A DNA stretch of 64,000 nt from contig DASREE010000008.1 of NCBI GenBank assembly GCA_035652235.1, forward strand, positions 1 to 64,000, given 5' to 3'. This document shows positions 41,841 to 49,808 of the stretch, in pieces (within the stretch, counting starts at the first letter, position 1; every line of letters starts with the position of its first letter). Both the position numbers and the translations under genes were made by a program. The notes beneath the pieces are model-generated. The model saw nothing but the letters and a program-made list of their open reading frames with translations. It did not search any database and was not told the DNA's origin. This DNA comes from PALSA-612 sp035652235. GTDB lineage: Bacteria > Actinomycetota > Thermoleophilia > Gaiellales > Gaiellaceae.

Positions 41841-42634
41841 CGGAGCGCGGCGGCGACCAGCCGGCAGTGCTCGTCGCTTCCTGCGGCGACGACACGGGAG
41901 CGTCCCTCGAGGTCGAGCGGAGCGGCCGTGAGCGGGCCGTCGTCGGGGAGCTCGACGACGGCGCCCGCCTCGCGGGCAACGAGCTGCGCGGCGGCGATGT
42001 CGACGGAGCGGGCCGGCCGCAGCGAGCAGACCGCGTCCACGCGGCCGGCCGCCAGGTGGCAGAGCGAGAGCGCGAGCGAGCCCATCACCCGCAGGCGGTA
42101 GGCGACCTCGACGAACGCCGGCGCGTGCCGTGCCACGAGCGCCGTCTTCGTCGCCTCCAGGGAGAGGAGCTCGATGCGCTCGCGCGGAGCCGCGGCTCGG
42201 ATGGGCTGCGAGCCGAGCACGGCCCCATGGCCGCGGCTCGCCGACCACTCCTCGCCGGAGCCGAAGTCGTACACGTAGCCGAAGTGGACGTCGCCCATGG
42301 TCGGGCCGGCCGCGACTGCGATCGACAGCGCGAAGAAGGGGATGCCCCGCTTCGCGTTGATCGACCCATCAATCGGGTCGAGCACGACGTACGCCGAGCC
42401 GCCGTCGCGAGCTGCGCGGCGGCCGAGCTCCTCGGAGACGAGCGTGAAGTCCTCGCCGGTCGCGTCGAGCCGGCCGACGACGACGCGCTCCGCCTCCGCG
42501 TCGATCGCGGTTGTGTCGTCGCCGCCCATGCCTGCGCCCACCACCGCCTCCCGCTCGGCACGCGTCGGCAGCCGCTCCAGGGCGTCGCGTACGTCGCCGG
42601 CGGCAGCGCGGCAGGTCGTGAGCCAATCCGTCAC
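41837..42634 (-). CDS. Inositol monophosphatase family protein
   Basis: A 265-residue Mg-dependent sugar phosphatase of the IMPase/FBPase superfamily. The metal site appears as SEELG near residue 68 and DPIDGSINAKRGIPFFALSIA near 85-105; the usual W-D at the second site reads RSVDIAAAQLVAREAGA, keeping the aspartate but losing tryptophan. The substrate (inositol-P, histidinol-P, FBP or other) is not evident. GTG 42634 overlaps the DUF1015 stop. It is the middle gene of a coupled trio. Confidence 0.85.
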   Translation of the reverse strand: MTDWLTTCRAAAGDVRDALERLPTRAEREAVVGAGMGGDDTTAIDAEAERVVVGRLDATGEDFTLVSEELGRRAARDGGSAYVVLDPIDGSINAKRGIPFFALSIAVAAGPTMGDVHFGYVYDFGSGEEWSASRGHGAVLGSQPIRAAAPRERIELLSLEATKTALVARHAPAFVEVAYRLRVMGSLALSLCHLAAGRVDAVCSLRPARSVDIAAAQLVAREAGAVVELPDDGPLTAAPLDLEGRSRVVAAGSDEHCRLVAAALR

Positions 42635-43695
42635 GCCACCGGCAGGAAGAGCAGCCCGGACGGCAGCTTGGGGTAGAAGTAGGTGCTCTTCTGCGGCATC
42701 GTCTCGCCGCGGACGGCGACGCGCCGCACCTGCTCCACGGTCGGCGGCCGCAGGAGCAGCGCGGCCCCGGCACGGCCTGTGTCCACAAGCTCGACCGCCT
42801 CCTCCGCCCGCGGCGTGTACGCGACCGCGCCGCGGATGAGCGGCTCGACCGCGGCGGCGTCCACCTGCGACCCGTCCGTGGCGAGCACGCGGCTGTGCCC
42901 GTTCCGGTAGAGGACAGGGCCGGCGCCGCGCCGCAGCAGCTCGAGCGGCGGCTCCTGCGACGGCACGCCGGCGACGAGGTCGACGTCGTCGACCAGCCGG
43001 TGCGTGGGGAAGATGGTCAACCCCTCCTGCGCCGTGGGCACGATCACGGCCAACAGCCAGGCGCTCGCCTCGCTTCCGGCCTCCTCGTGGAAGGCGAGCG
43101 CCGTCTCGTAGCGATGGTGGCCGTCCGCGATCAGCAGCTGCGCGTCGGCGAGCTCGGGCGGCGGCTCCGCCGGCAGCCGCCACAGGCGATTGCGAACCCC
43201 CTCCAGCGTGACATCGGCGACGGGCTCGCCCGCCGGCGGCTCGAGGAGCGCGCCCTCGTACAGGAGGAAGATCGGCTCGACGTGCGCGCCGATCGCGCGC
43301 AGCAGACGCAGCCGGGCCTCCTTGGCATCGGGGTGCGTGCGCTCGTGCGGCAGGACGACCCCGGCGGCGTACGGCTCGACGTGCAGCGCGCACACGAGTC
43401 CGTCGCGGCGACGGGCGACGCCGTCCGGGCCGACGTAGTCCTGCGCGAGCCACCACAGCGCCGGCTCCGCCTCCCGGACGAGCACCCCGTCGCGCTGCCA
43501 GTCCGCCCACAGCCGCGCCGCCTCCGCCTCGTCGTCGGGCAGCGTCAGGTGGACGACGTTGTAGGGGCTCTCGGCCAGGTAGCGGGCGCGCTCCTCGGGG
43601 CCGATCACGTCGTACGGGGGCGCCACCAGCTTCGCCTGCGGCCCCGCTCGACGCTCGTCGTAGCGGACGGCGCGAAACGGTGACACACGAGCCAC
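42631..43695 (-). CDS. DUF1015 family protein
   Basis: A 354-residue DUF1015 protein. It starts VSPFRAVRYDERRAGPQAKLVAPPYDVIGPEERARYL and has NVVHLTLPDDE, VVLPHERTHPDAKEARLRLLRAI and LLIADGHHRYETALAFHEE, the family's strongest motif. The function of DUF1015 is unknown; a kinase-like or phosphatase role has been suggested only from context. GTG 43695 follows TAGGCT (43704-43709) by 8 nt. It is divergent from the HD nuclease at 43739 and first of the trio with IMPase and DUF72. Confidence 0.9.
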   Translation of the reverse strand: MARVSPFRAVRYDERRAGPQAKLVAPPYDVIGPEERARYLAESPYNVVHLTLPDDEAEAARLWADWQRDGVLVREAEPALWWLAQDYVGPDGVARRRDGLVCALHVEPYAAGVVLPHERTHPDAKEARLRLLRAIGAHVEPIFLLYEGALLEPPAGEPVADVTLEGVRNRLWRLPAEPPPELADAQLLIADGHHRYETALAFHEEAGSEASAWLLAVIVPTAQEGLTIFPTHRLVDDVDLVAGVPSQEPPLELLRRGAGPVLYRNGHSRVLATDGSQVDAAAVEPLIRGAVAYTPRAEEAVELVDTGRAGAALLLRPPTVEQVRRVAVRGETMPQKSTYFYPKLPSGLLFLPVA

Positions 43696-43738
43696 GAGCG
43701 GCCAGCCTACCAGCCGCCCGCGCGCCTAGACTCGCCGC

Positions 43739-44578
43739 GTGGCGATCGCCGAGCTGCAGGAGGACCGGTTGGTCGACGGCGTCTACGCGGTCGCGCGCAA
43801 GCGCAGGCTGCGCGCCCGCTCGGGCGCCGACTACCTCGCGCTCGAGCTCGTCGACCCGACGGGGCGAATCGAGGGCCGTGTCTGGCAGGACGTCGAGCTG
43901 CTCGACTCGCGCTTCGCCGAGGGGGACGCGGTGCGGGTGCTCGGCCGCGTCGAGCGCTTCCGCTCGCAACTCCAGCTCGACGTACGCTCGATCGAGCGGG
44001 CGGACGCCGACCCGGCGGCGCTCGTCCCCGCCCTGCGCCGGGACGCGGACGAGCTGGAGGGGTTCCTCGACTTCCTCGCCGGCGAGCTCGCCCACCCGGG
44101 CCTCGCGGCCACCGTCGCGGCCGTGCTCGACCGCGAGACGCGCCGCCGCATGCGGCTCCTTCCCGCCGCTCCCGACGGGCATCACGCCTACGCAGGCGGG
44201 CTGCTCGAGCACACGGTCGGCGTGGCGACGGTCTGCCGCGATCTCGGCCAGCTGCACCCGCGCCTGCGCAGCGACCTGCTCGTCGCGGCCGCGCTTCTGC
44301 ACGACGTCGGGCGCACGCTGGAGCTCACGCCCGGGCCGGCCTTCCAGTCGACGCCCGAGGGCCGGCTGCTCGGGCACGTCCACCTCGGCCTGCGGTTGAT
44401 CGAGGAGCGTGCGCGAGCGCTCGACGTCGACGCCCGTGCCGAGCTCCTGCACGCCGTCGCCGCCCACCACGACGCCCGCGCCGCGAGAACGGCCGAGGCG
44501 GCTTGCCTGTACCACGCGAACCAGCTCGACGCCGTCGCCGCCACCCGCCCCGTCGGCGCCGACTCGGCCTCGATGTAG
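43739..44578 (+). CDS. YhaM-like OB-fold/HD-domain 3'-5' exonuclease
   Basis: A 279-residue protein with an N-terminal OB fold (residues 10-90, YLALELVDPTGRIEGRVWQDVELLD) and a C-terminal HD domain. The metal-binding pattern is visible as HHAYAGGLLEHTVGVA near 144, LLHDVGRT near 183, GHVHLGLRL and HAVAAHHD. This matches the YhaM/CBF family of 3'-5' exoribonucleases. GTG 43739 follows TAGACT by 6 nt, a leaderless start. The EamA transporter gene begins at the very next base after its stop, so they form an operon. Confidence 0.85.
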   Translation: MAIAELQEDRLVDGVYAVARKRRLRARSGADYLALELVDPTGRIEGRVWQDVELLDSRFAEGDAVRVLGRVERFRSQLQLDVRSIERADADPAALVPALRRDADELEGFLDFLAGELAHPGLAATVAAVLDRETRRRMRLLPAAPDGHHAYAGGLLEHTVGVATVCRDLGQLHPRLRSDLLVAAALLHDVGRTLELTPGPAFQSTPEGRLLGHVHLGLRLIEERARALDVDARAELLHAVAAHHDARAARTAEAACLYHANQLDAVAATRPVGADSASM

Positions 44579-45421
44579 GTGTCGGCGCTGGCGGCCCTGC
44601 TCGCGCTCGCGTCGAGCGCGTCCTGGGGCACCGGCGACTTCCTGGGCGGGATCCGCAGCCGGCTCATGTCGCCGCTCGCGGTCATGGCCGTGTCGCAGCC
44701 GGTGGGGCTCGTGCTGCTCGGCGTCGCCGTCGCGGCCCGCGCGAGCGCGCCGCCGGGAGCGAGCGTAGCCTGGGCGGTCCCGGCCGCGTTGTTCGGGACG
44801 GTCGGGCTGGCCGCCTTCTACCGCGGCATGGCCGGCGGCACGATCACCGTCGTCGCGCCCATCGCCGGCGCCGCCGCCGTCATCCCGGTCGCCTTCGGGC
44901 TCGCCACCGGCGACCGCACGAGCCACCTGCAGCAGGCCGGCTTCGCGCTCGCCATCGGCGGCGTCGTGCTCACCTCGCTCGAGCCGCGCCGCGCCCGCGC
45001 GCAGGGGCGCTTCGCCGCGGGAGCGGGCTTCGGCCTCGTGGCGACAGCGTCCTTCGGCGTCTACTTCGTCCTCCTGCACGCGGCCAGCGGCGACGACTTC
45101 CTCTGGCCGGCCTTCCTGTTCCGGGTCGTCTCGACCTCGCTCGTGTGGGCGGCCGTCCTCGCCCTCGGCACCGACCTGCGCGGCGTCCGCGGCCACGCCG
45201 CGGCGCTCGCCGCCATCGGCGTGTTCGACACGGGCGGGAACACGCTCTTCGCCGCGGCCTCCACCCGCGGCTCGGTCAGCGTCACCTCCGTCCTCGCCTC
45301 GCTCTACCCGGTGGTGACGGTGCTGCTCGCACGGCGCCGCCTGCACGAGCGCGTCCATCGCCTCCAGGAGGCGGGCATCGTCCTCACGCTCGCCGGCATC
45401 GTGCTCGTCTCGGCCGGCTGA
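44579..45421 (+). CDS. EamA/DMT-family transporter
   Basis: A 280-residue drug/metabolite transporter with ten predicted helices in two five-helix EamA repeats. The first repeat starts ALLALASSASWGTGDFLGG, and the second runs through GFGLVATASFGVYFVLLHAASGDDFLWP; VTSVLASLYPVVTVLLARRRLHERV ends it, the usual EamA finish. The substrate is unknown. GTG 44579 directly follows the HD nuclease stop codon. Confidence 0.85.
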   Translation: MSALAALLALASSASWGTGDFLGGIRSRLMSPLAVMAVSQPVGLVLLGVAVAARASAPPGASVAWAVPAALFGTVGLAAFYRGMAGGTITVVAPIAGAAAVIPVAFGLATGDRTSHLQQAGFALAIGGVVLTSLEPRRARAQGRFAAGAGFGLVATASFGVYFVLLHAASGDDFLWPAFLFRVVSTSLVWAAVLALGTDLRGVRGHAAALAAIGVFDTGGNTLFAAASTRGSVSVTSVLASLYPVVTVLLARRRLHERVHRLQEAGIVLTLAGIVLVSAG

Positions 45422-45481
45422 CGGAAAGCTTCGGCGCACGTAGGCTCGACTCGGTGCGACCAGCTCGACGGAGCCGGCGGA

Positions 45482-45597
45482 ATGTCGAACGCGTTCCTCG
45501 TGCAGGGGGACGTCCCCGTCCTCGTCGTCGGCGGGCACGGGCCGCCGGTGCCACGGCCGGGCGACGCTCGAGCAGCTCGTCGCCTCGTGGCGTCCAC
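45482..45597 (+). other. Possible decayed gene start in the EamA-ychF spacer
   Basis: Between the EamA gene and the convergent ychF gene, TAGGCT (45441-45446) lies 7 nt before a GTG, and ATG 45482 opens MSNAFLVQGDVPVLVVGGHG before the frame loses sense and enters the ychF antisense. It may be the remains of a leaderless gene, or chance. Confidence 0.2.
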
Positions 45598-46524
45598 TCA
45601 GACGTTGAAGCGGATGTTGAGAACGTCGCCGTCCTCGACTTCGTAGTCTTTCCCTTCCAGGCGCTCGAGGCCGCGCCTGCGCACCTCCGCCCGGGAGCCC
45701 GCGTCGACCAGGTCCTGCCAGCGGATCACCTCGCAGCGGATGAAGCCGCGCGCGATGTCGGTGTGGATCTCGGCGGCGGCGTCGAGGGCGGTCTGTCCGC
45801 GCCGGAGCGTCCACGCCCGCGCCTCGGTCGGGCCGACCGTGAAGAAGGTGACGAGATCGAGCGCCTCCTTCAGCCGGCGGACGACCTCCTCGAGCGCCGA
45901 GGGCCGACCCTCGCGGAACTCGGCTGCCTCCGCCTCGCCGAGCTCGGTCAGCTCCGCCTCCAGCTGGAGGTCGATGCCGCCGGGACCGTTCTCGACGACG
46001 ACGAGCGGCTTCGTCGTCAGCGGCTCGAGCGCCTGCGACACCTCGCCGGGGTAGGAGGCGATCGGGCCGCCGGCGTCGACGTGGGCGAGCAGCGCTTCCA
46101 GCCCCGCCAGCTCGCGCCTGAGCTTCGGGTCGCCGGACTTCGCCTGCGTACGGGCGCGCTCGAGGCGCTTCGCGACGTGGTCGCGGTCGGCGACGAGCAG
46201 CTCGAGGTGGAGGCGCTCGAGGTCGCCGGCCGGGTCCGCGCCCGGCGAGAAGCCGTCGAGCACGCACAGGAGGGCGTCGACCTGGCGCAGGTTGCCGAGC
46301 AGCGCCGCGCCGCTCGCGGGTACGTCCTGGACGCGGATCGTCGCCGGCGTCAGCTTCGCCGAGCGTTCGACCGCCGCGAGCCGGGCGAGCCGCTCGTCGG
46401 CGATCTGGGCCATGCCGACGTGCGGCTTCGCCTCGTGCACGCGGGCGCCCGCGTGCGTGAGCGCGTTGAAGAGCGTCGTCTTCCCGGACCTGGGCAGGCC
46501 GACGATGCCGACCTCGAGCGCCAC
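45598..46524 (-). CDS. Divergent YchF-type P-loop GTPase-like protein
   Basis: A 308-residue member of the Obg/YchF group, shorter than the usual 360. G1 reads GLPRSGKTT near residues 8-16 (commonly GLPNVGKST). The G3 region reads VQDVPASGAAL where D-x-A-G is expected, and the G4 region reads PLVVVENGPGG where NVDE is expected. A TGS domain closes the protein (TFFTVGPTEARAWTL, then HTDIARGFIRCEVIRWQDL). YchF proteins bind ATP and ribosomes. The lost G3/G4 residues suggest altered or absent nucleotide hydrolysis. GTG 46524 follows TAGCGT by 7 nt. Confidence 0.82.
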   Translation of the reverse strand: MALEVGIVGLPRSGKTTLFNALTHAGARVHEAKPHVGMAQIADERLARLAAVERSAKLTPATIRVQDVPASGAALLGNLRQVDALLCVLDGFSPGADPAGDLERLHLELLVADRDHVAKRLERARTQAKSGDPKLRRELAGLEALLAHVDAGGPIASYPGEVSQALEPLTTKPLVVVENGPGGIDLQLEAELTELGEAEAAEFREGRPSALEEVVRRLKEALDLVTFFTVGPTEARAWTLRRGQTALDAAAEIHTDIARGFIRCEVIRWQDLVDAGSRAEVRRRGLERLEGKDYEVEDGDVLNIRFNV

Positions 46525-46545
46525 GCCCGCAACGCTACCGGCCGC

Positions 46546-47331
46546 TCACAGGATCTTCGACAGGAACTGGGCCGTGCGCTCCTCGGCCGGCGCCGTGAAG
46601 AAGTGCTCGGGCGTGCCCTCCTCGACGATGCGGCCGTCGTCCATCATCGCCACGCGGTCGGCGGCCTCGCGTGCGAAGCCCATCTCGTGCGTGACGACGA
46701 CCATGGTCATGCCCTCGCGAGCCAGCGCCTTCATCACCTCCAGCACCTCGCCGATCATTTCCGGATCGAGCGCGCTCGTCGGCTCGTCGAACAGCATCAA
46801 GGCGGGGTTCATCGCCAGGGCGCGGGCGATGGCGACGCGCTGCTGCTGGCCGCCCGACAACTTCCCGGGGTAGACGTCCCGTTTGTCGGCGAGACCAACA
46901 CGGGCGAGCAGCTCCTGCGCAGCAGCCACGGCCTGCTCCTTCGGGACCCCGCGGACGCGGACCGGCGCCTCGATGACGTTCTCGAGCGCGGTCATGTGCG
47001 GGAAGAGGTTGAAGCGCTGGAAGACCAGCCCGATCTCGGCGCGCTGGCGCGCGATGTTCCTCTCCGAGTCTTCGACGAGCTTGCCGTTCCGTTCCCGGTA
47101 GCCGATCAGGTGGCCGTTCACCTCGATCCGGCCGGAGTCGATCTTCTCCAGGTGGTTGATGCAGCGCAGGAAGGTGGACTTGCCCGAGCCGGACGGCCCG
47201 ATGATGCACACCGTCTCGCCCCTGCGCACCTCGAAGTCCACCCCTTTCAGCACCTCGAGCCGGCCGAACCGCTTGCGCACGTCGACCGCGCGCACGACGA
47301 CGTCCTCACCGGTGGGCGTGCCGATGCTCAC
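46546..47331 (-). CDS. Polar amino-acid ABC transporter ATP-binding protein
   Basis: A 261-residue ATPase of the GlnQ/HisP group. Walker A GPSGSGKST, Q-loop FQRFNLFPHMTALENV, signature LSGGQQQR and Walker B LMLFDEPTSALDPE are all in place, and the switch His is in VVTHEMGFAREAADR. There is a 20-residue insert after Walker A (GHLIGYRERNGKLVEDSERN) as in some actinobacterial members. GTG 47331 overlaps the permease stop (GTGA). It is the third gene of a binding protein-permease-ATPase operon. Confidence 0.92.
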   Translation of the reverse strand: MSIGTPTGEDVVVRAVDVRKRFGRLEVLKGVDFEVRRGETVCIIGPSGSGKSTFLRCINHLEKIDSGRIEVNGHLIGYRERNGKLVEDSERNIARQRAEIGLVFQRFNLFPHMTALENVIEAPVRVRGVPKEQAVAAAQELLARVGLADKRDVYPGKLSGGQQQRVAIARALAMNPALMLFDEPTSALDPEMIGEVLEVMKALAREGMTMVVVTHEMGFAREAADRVAMMDDGRIVEEGTPEHFFTAPAEERTAQFLSKIL

Positions 47332-48098
47332 CGAGCGCCTCGCGCCCACGCCGTCATCGGGTTCCAGGCGGCGGCGAGCCGCTCGCCGAAGCTGAGCTCC
47401 TCGCCGCGCTCGCTCGCCCCCAGCCGGCGCTCGATCGCAGCCTGGACGAACGTCCACGCCGTCGTCAGCACGAGGTACCAGAACGCCGCCGCGAGGAAGT
47501 AGTCGGCGATGAACGTCTGCGAGTACCCCTGCTCGGCGTCGGCGAACACCTCGTACACGCCGATCGTGTACGCGAGCGAGGTCGTCTTCATCATGTTGTT
47601 GAACTCGTTGCCGAGCGGTGGCACGATCACCCGCGCGGCCTGCGGCAGCACGATCCGCCGCATGGCGAGACCGTAGGGCATGCCGAGCGACTTCGCCGCC
47701 TCCATCTGCCCCCTGTCGATGGAGTCGATCCCGGCCCGGATGATCTCCCGCATGTACGCACCCTCGTTGATGCTGAGCGCGACGATCGCCGCCACGGCGG
47801 CGTCCGGCACCGTGAAGCCGACGTGCAGCGTCGGCCAGCCGACGGCGAAGTAGAGGTAGAACATCTGCACGAGCACCGGCGTGCCGCGGAAGACGAGCAC
47901 GTAGCCGCCCGAGAGCGCGCGCAGCGGCCAGATGCGCGACATGCGGGCGAGCGCCGCAGCCAGGCCGAGGGCCACGCCCGCCGCCTGGGCGACGACCGAG
48001 ATGTAGATCGTCGCCCAGAGCGCGCGGGCGAAGGCGCTGTCGGGGTGGAAGACCCGCGTCCAGATGACGTGCCAGTCGACTGCGAGGAGCGCGTGCAC
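47328..48098 (-). CDS. Polar amino-acid ABC transporter permease
   Basis: A 256-residue HisMQ/GlnP-type permease with about five helices. FRGTPVLVQMFYLYFAVG and INEGAYMREIIRAGIDSIDRGQMEAAKSLGMPYGLAMRRIVLPQA carry the family's EAA coupling loop. It likely forms a homodimer, since only one permease is present. It sits between the binding protein and ATPase genes; the gap to the binding-protein stop is 19 nt. The first codon is probably GTG 48098. Confidence 0.9.
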   Translation of the reverse strand: MHALLAVDWHVIWTRVFHPDSAFARALWATIYISVVAQAAGVALGLAAALARMSRIWPLRALSGGYVLVFRGTPVLVQMFYLYFAVGWPTLHVGFTVPDAAVAAIVALSINEGAYMREIIRAGIDSIDRGQMEAAKSLGMPYGLAMRRIVLPQAARVIVPPLGNEFNNMMKTTSLAYTIGVYEVFADAEQGYSQTFIADYFLAAAFWYLVLTTAWTFVQAAIERRLGASERGEELSFGERLAAAWNPMTAWARGAR

Positions 48099-48117
48099 CG
48101 CTGGCGCCGCCGTCCTC

Positions 48118-48897
48118 CTACTTCTTCAACGCGAAGGCGGCGACGCCCCACTTCGTCAGGATCTTCTTCATCGTCCCGTTCGCGTACAGCTTCGCGACTG
48201 CGGCCTTGATCTGACCGCCGAGCGGATCGCCTTTCCGAGTGGCGATGCCCTCGGGGGCGGTCTCGATCTGCGTGCCGGCCGTCTGGAACTTCCCGTGCGT
48301 CTTCTTCGTGTAGTAGATCACGACCGGCGCGTCGGCGAAGTACGCGTCCACCTTGCCGGCGAGGATCGCCGCCGCCGCACTCGTGTCCGCCGGGTAGATC
48401 TTGATGGTGATCTTCGGCTTCCCCGCCTTTGCCAGCGCCTGGTTCTCGGCGTCCAGCCCCGCCTTCTCCGTCGTCGAAGCCTCGACCGCGCAGCTCTTGC
48501 CGCTCAGCGACGCGAGCGTGGAGATGTGCAGCGGGTTGCCCTTCTTCACCATCAGGAAGGCGCCGACGGTGATGTACGGAGCGAAGTCGACCTGCTTGCT
48601 GCGCGCCGGGGTGATCGTCATCGAGCTGATGATGGCGTCGCACTTCTTCGCGCGCAGCGCTGGGATGATGACCGTGAAGCCCGTCGTCTTGATCTCCGCC
48701 GTCTTCCCCAGCGCCTTCGCGACGGCGTTTGCGATGTCGACGTCGTAGCCCGTCGCCTTTCCGCCGACGAGGTACTCCGCGGGCGGGTAGGTCGTGTCGC
48801 TGCAGAAGACGAGCTTGCCTGCCGACGCACCGGCCCCGAGCGACGACGCTGCTGCGGCGGCGACCAGAACGGCCAGCACGGCGACGAACCTGGGCAT
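48118..48897 (-). CDS. Amino-acid ABC transporter substrate-binding protein
   Basis: A 259-residue family 3 solute-binding protein. The signal peptide AVLAVLVAAAAASSLGAGASA ends near residue 25 and has no lipobox cysteine, so the protein may be released or tethered by other means. CSDTTYPPAEYLVGGKATGYDVDIANAVAKALG and SSMTITPARSKQVDFAPYIT are the family hallmarks. The ligand is probably a polar amino acid. ATG 48897 has a strong AAAGGAGGTCAC ribosome site, unlike the leaderless genes nearby. First gene of the transporter operon. Confidence 0.92.
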   Translation of the reverse strand: MPRFVAVLAVLVAAAAASSLGAGASAGKLVFCSDTTYPPAEYLVGGKATGYDVDIANAVAKALGKTAEIKTTGFTVIIPALRAKKCDAIISSMTITPARSKQVDFAPYITVGAFLMVKKGNPLHISTLASLSGKSCAVEASTTEKAGLDAENQALAKAGKPKITIKIYPADTSAAAAILAGKVDAYFADAPVVIYYTKKTHGKFQTAGTQIETAPEGIATRKGDPLGGQIKAAVAKLYANGTMKKILTKWGVAAFALKK

Positions 48898-49027
48898 GTG
48901 ACCTCCTTTTCGGTGACGGACACAGTCTGCCGTGCGGCGCCCCGTCGCGGGGCGAAAGCGCGGTACCGCCCGGCACAGACGCGCTCCGAGCCGAGCACGA
49001 GCGCAGGGAGCGCGGCGCCCGCCGATG

Positions 49028-49264
49028 CTACGGGCCGGCCGTGAAGCCGACGCGGCCGCCGCGGCTGTGGCGCTTCACGTACAGCACGCGCGCGAGCACG
49101 ACGATCAGCCGCCCGTCCTCGGTCTCGAGCTGTGCCGGGCCGCCGTCTCCTGCCTGCAAGCGCTCCTCGAGCGCATCCGCCTCGGACGGCGCCACCGACA
49201 CCGACAGCACGGTCCCGCCCTCGAAGCCGAGGTCGAGCCGCACCCGGTCCTCGTTAGCCGGCAC
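49028..49264 (-). CDS. Small hypothetical protein, 78 aa
   Basis: A 78-residue protein, VRLDLGFEGGTVLSVSVAPSEADALEERL then GRLIVVLARVLYVKRHS, a beta-alpha-beta-like pattern. It resembles small DUF3107-like proteins but I do not assign it. It overlaps the end of the epimerase gene by 11 nt on the same strand, which supports a real, coupled gene. GTG 49264. Confidence 0.6.
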   Translation of the reverse strand: MPANEDRVRLDLGFEGGTVLSVSVAPSEADALEERLQAGDGGPAQLETEDGRLIVVLARVLYVKRHSRGGRVGFTAGP

Positions 49265-49661
49265 GGCTCACCAGCTCCGAGAGGACGCCGTCGGCGGCGT
49301 CGGGGTGGAGGAAAGCGACCTCGAGCCCGTACAGGCCCCGGCGCGGCTCGCGGTCGATCAGCTCGACGCCCTGGCCGTCCAGTGCCTCGAGCTGCGCCTC
49401 GAGGTCGTCGACCTCGTAGGCGACGTGGTGCATACCCGGTCCGCGGCGGGCGAGGAAGCGGCCGACGGGCGTGTCGTCCGCCGTCGCCGCGAGCAGCTCG
49501 ATCCTGCTCTCGCCGACGAGGACGGCCGCCGCCTCGACGCCCTGCTCGGAGACCGTGTCGCGGTGCTCGAGCCGGGCGCCGAACAGCCGGCCGTAGGTGG
49601 CGATCGCCTCGTCGAGGTCGGTGACCGCGACGGCGAGGTGGTGGATGCCCTTGACGGCCAT
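49254..49661 (-). CDS. mce: Methylmalonyl-CoA epimerase
   Basis: A 135-residue vicinal-oxygen-chelate enzyme that converts (2S)- to (2R)-methylmalonyl-CoA in propionate metabolism. IHHLAVAVTDLDEAIATYGRLFGA at the start and GPGMHHVAYEVDDLEAQLEAL carry the metal histidines, and the protein ends with EVAFLHPDAADGVLSELV, as in this family. ATG 49661 follows TAGCAT (49669-49674) by 7 nt. Neither mutase nor carboxylase genes are in the window. Confidence 0.88.
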   Translation of the reverse strand: MAVKGIHHLAVAVTDLDEAIATYGRLFGARLEHRDTVSEQGVEAAAVLVGESRIELLAATADDTPVGRFLARRGPGMHHVAYEVDDLEAQLEALDGQGVELIDREPRRGLYGLEVAFLHPDAADGVLSELVSRAG

Positions 49662-49808
49662 CGGCTCGATGCTATCCGGCCCGGATGCCGCGCGGCCCGA
49701 GGACCGCCTCACGAGCTCGCGCTCGAGCACCTCCCGGCTTGGCGACGGAGCTCCCGCTCCGGCGCAGCCGGTCGCGAAGCAGCTTGCGGACGCCCCGCCT
49801 CGCCGCCG

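Noticed and set aside
45454..45600. Gene starting at GTG 45454 after TAGGCT
   Set aside because: The frame is arginine-rich with no family; it runs into ychF antisense. Listed only as a possible remnant.
41837..46267. Continuous minus-strand frame of 1476 codons
   Set aside because: Only the last 265 codons (IMPase) have family features. Upstream parts are antisense or frameshift shadows of DUF1015, the HD nuclease, EamA and ychF.
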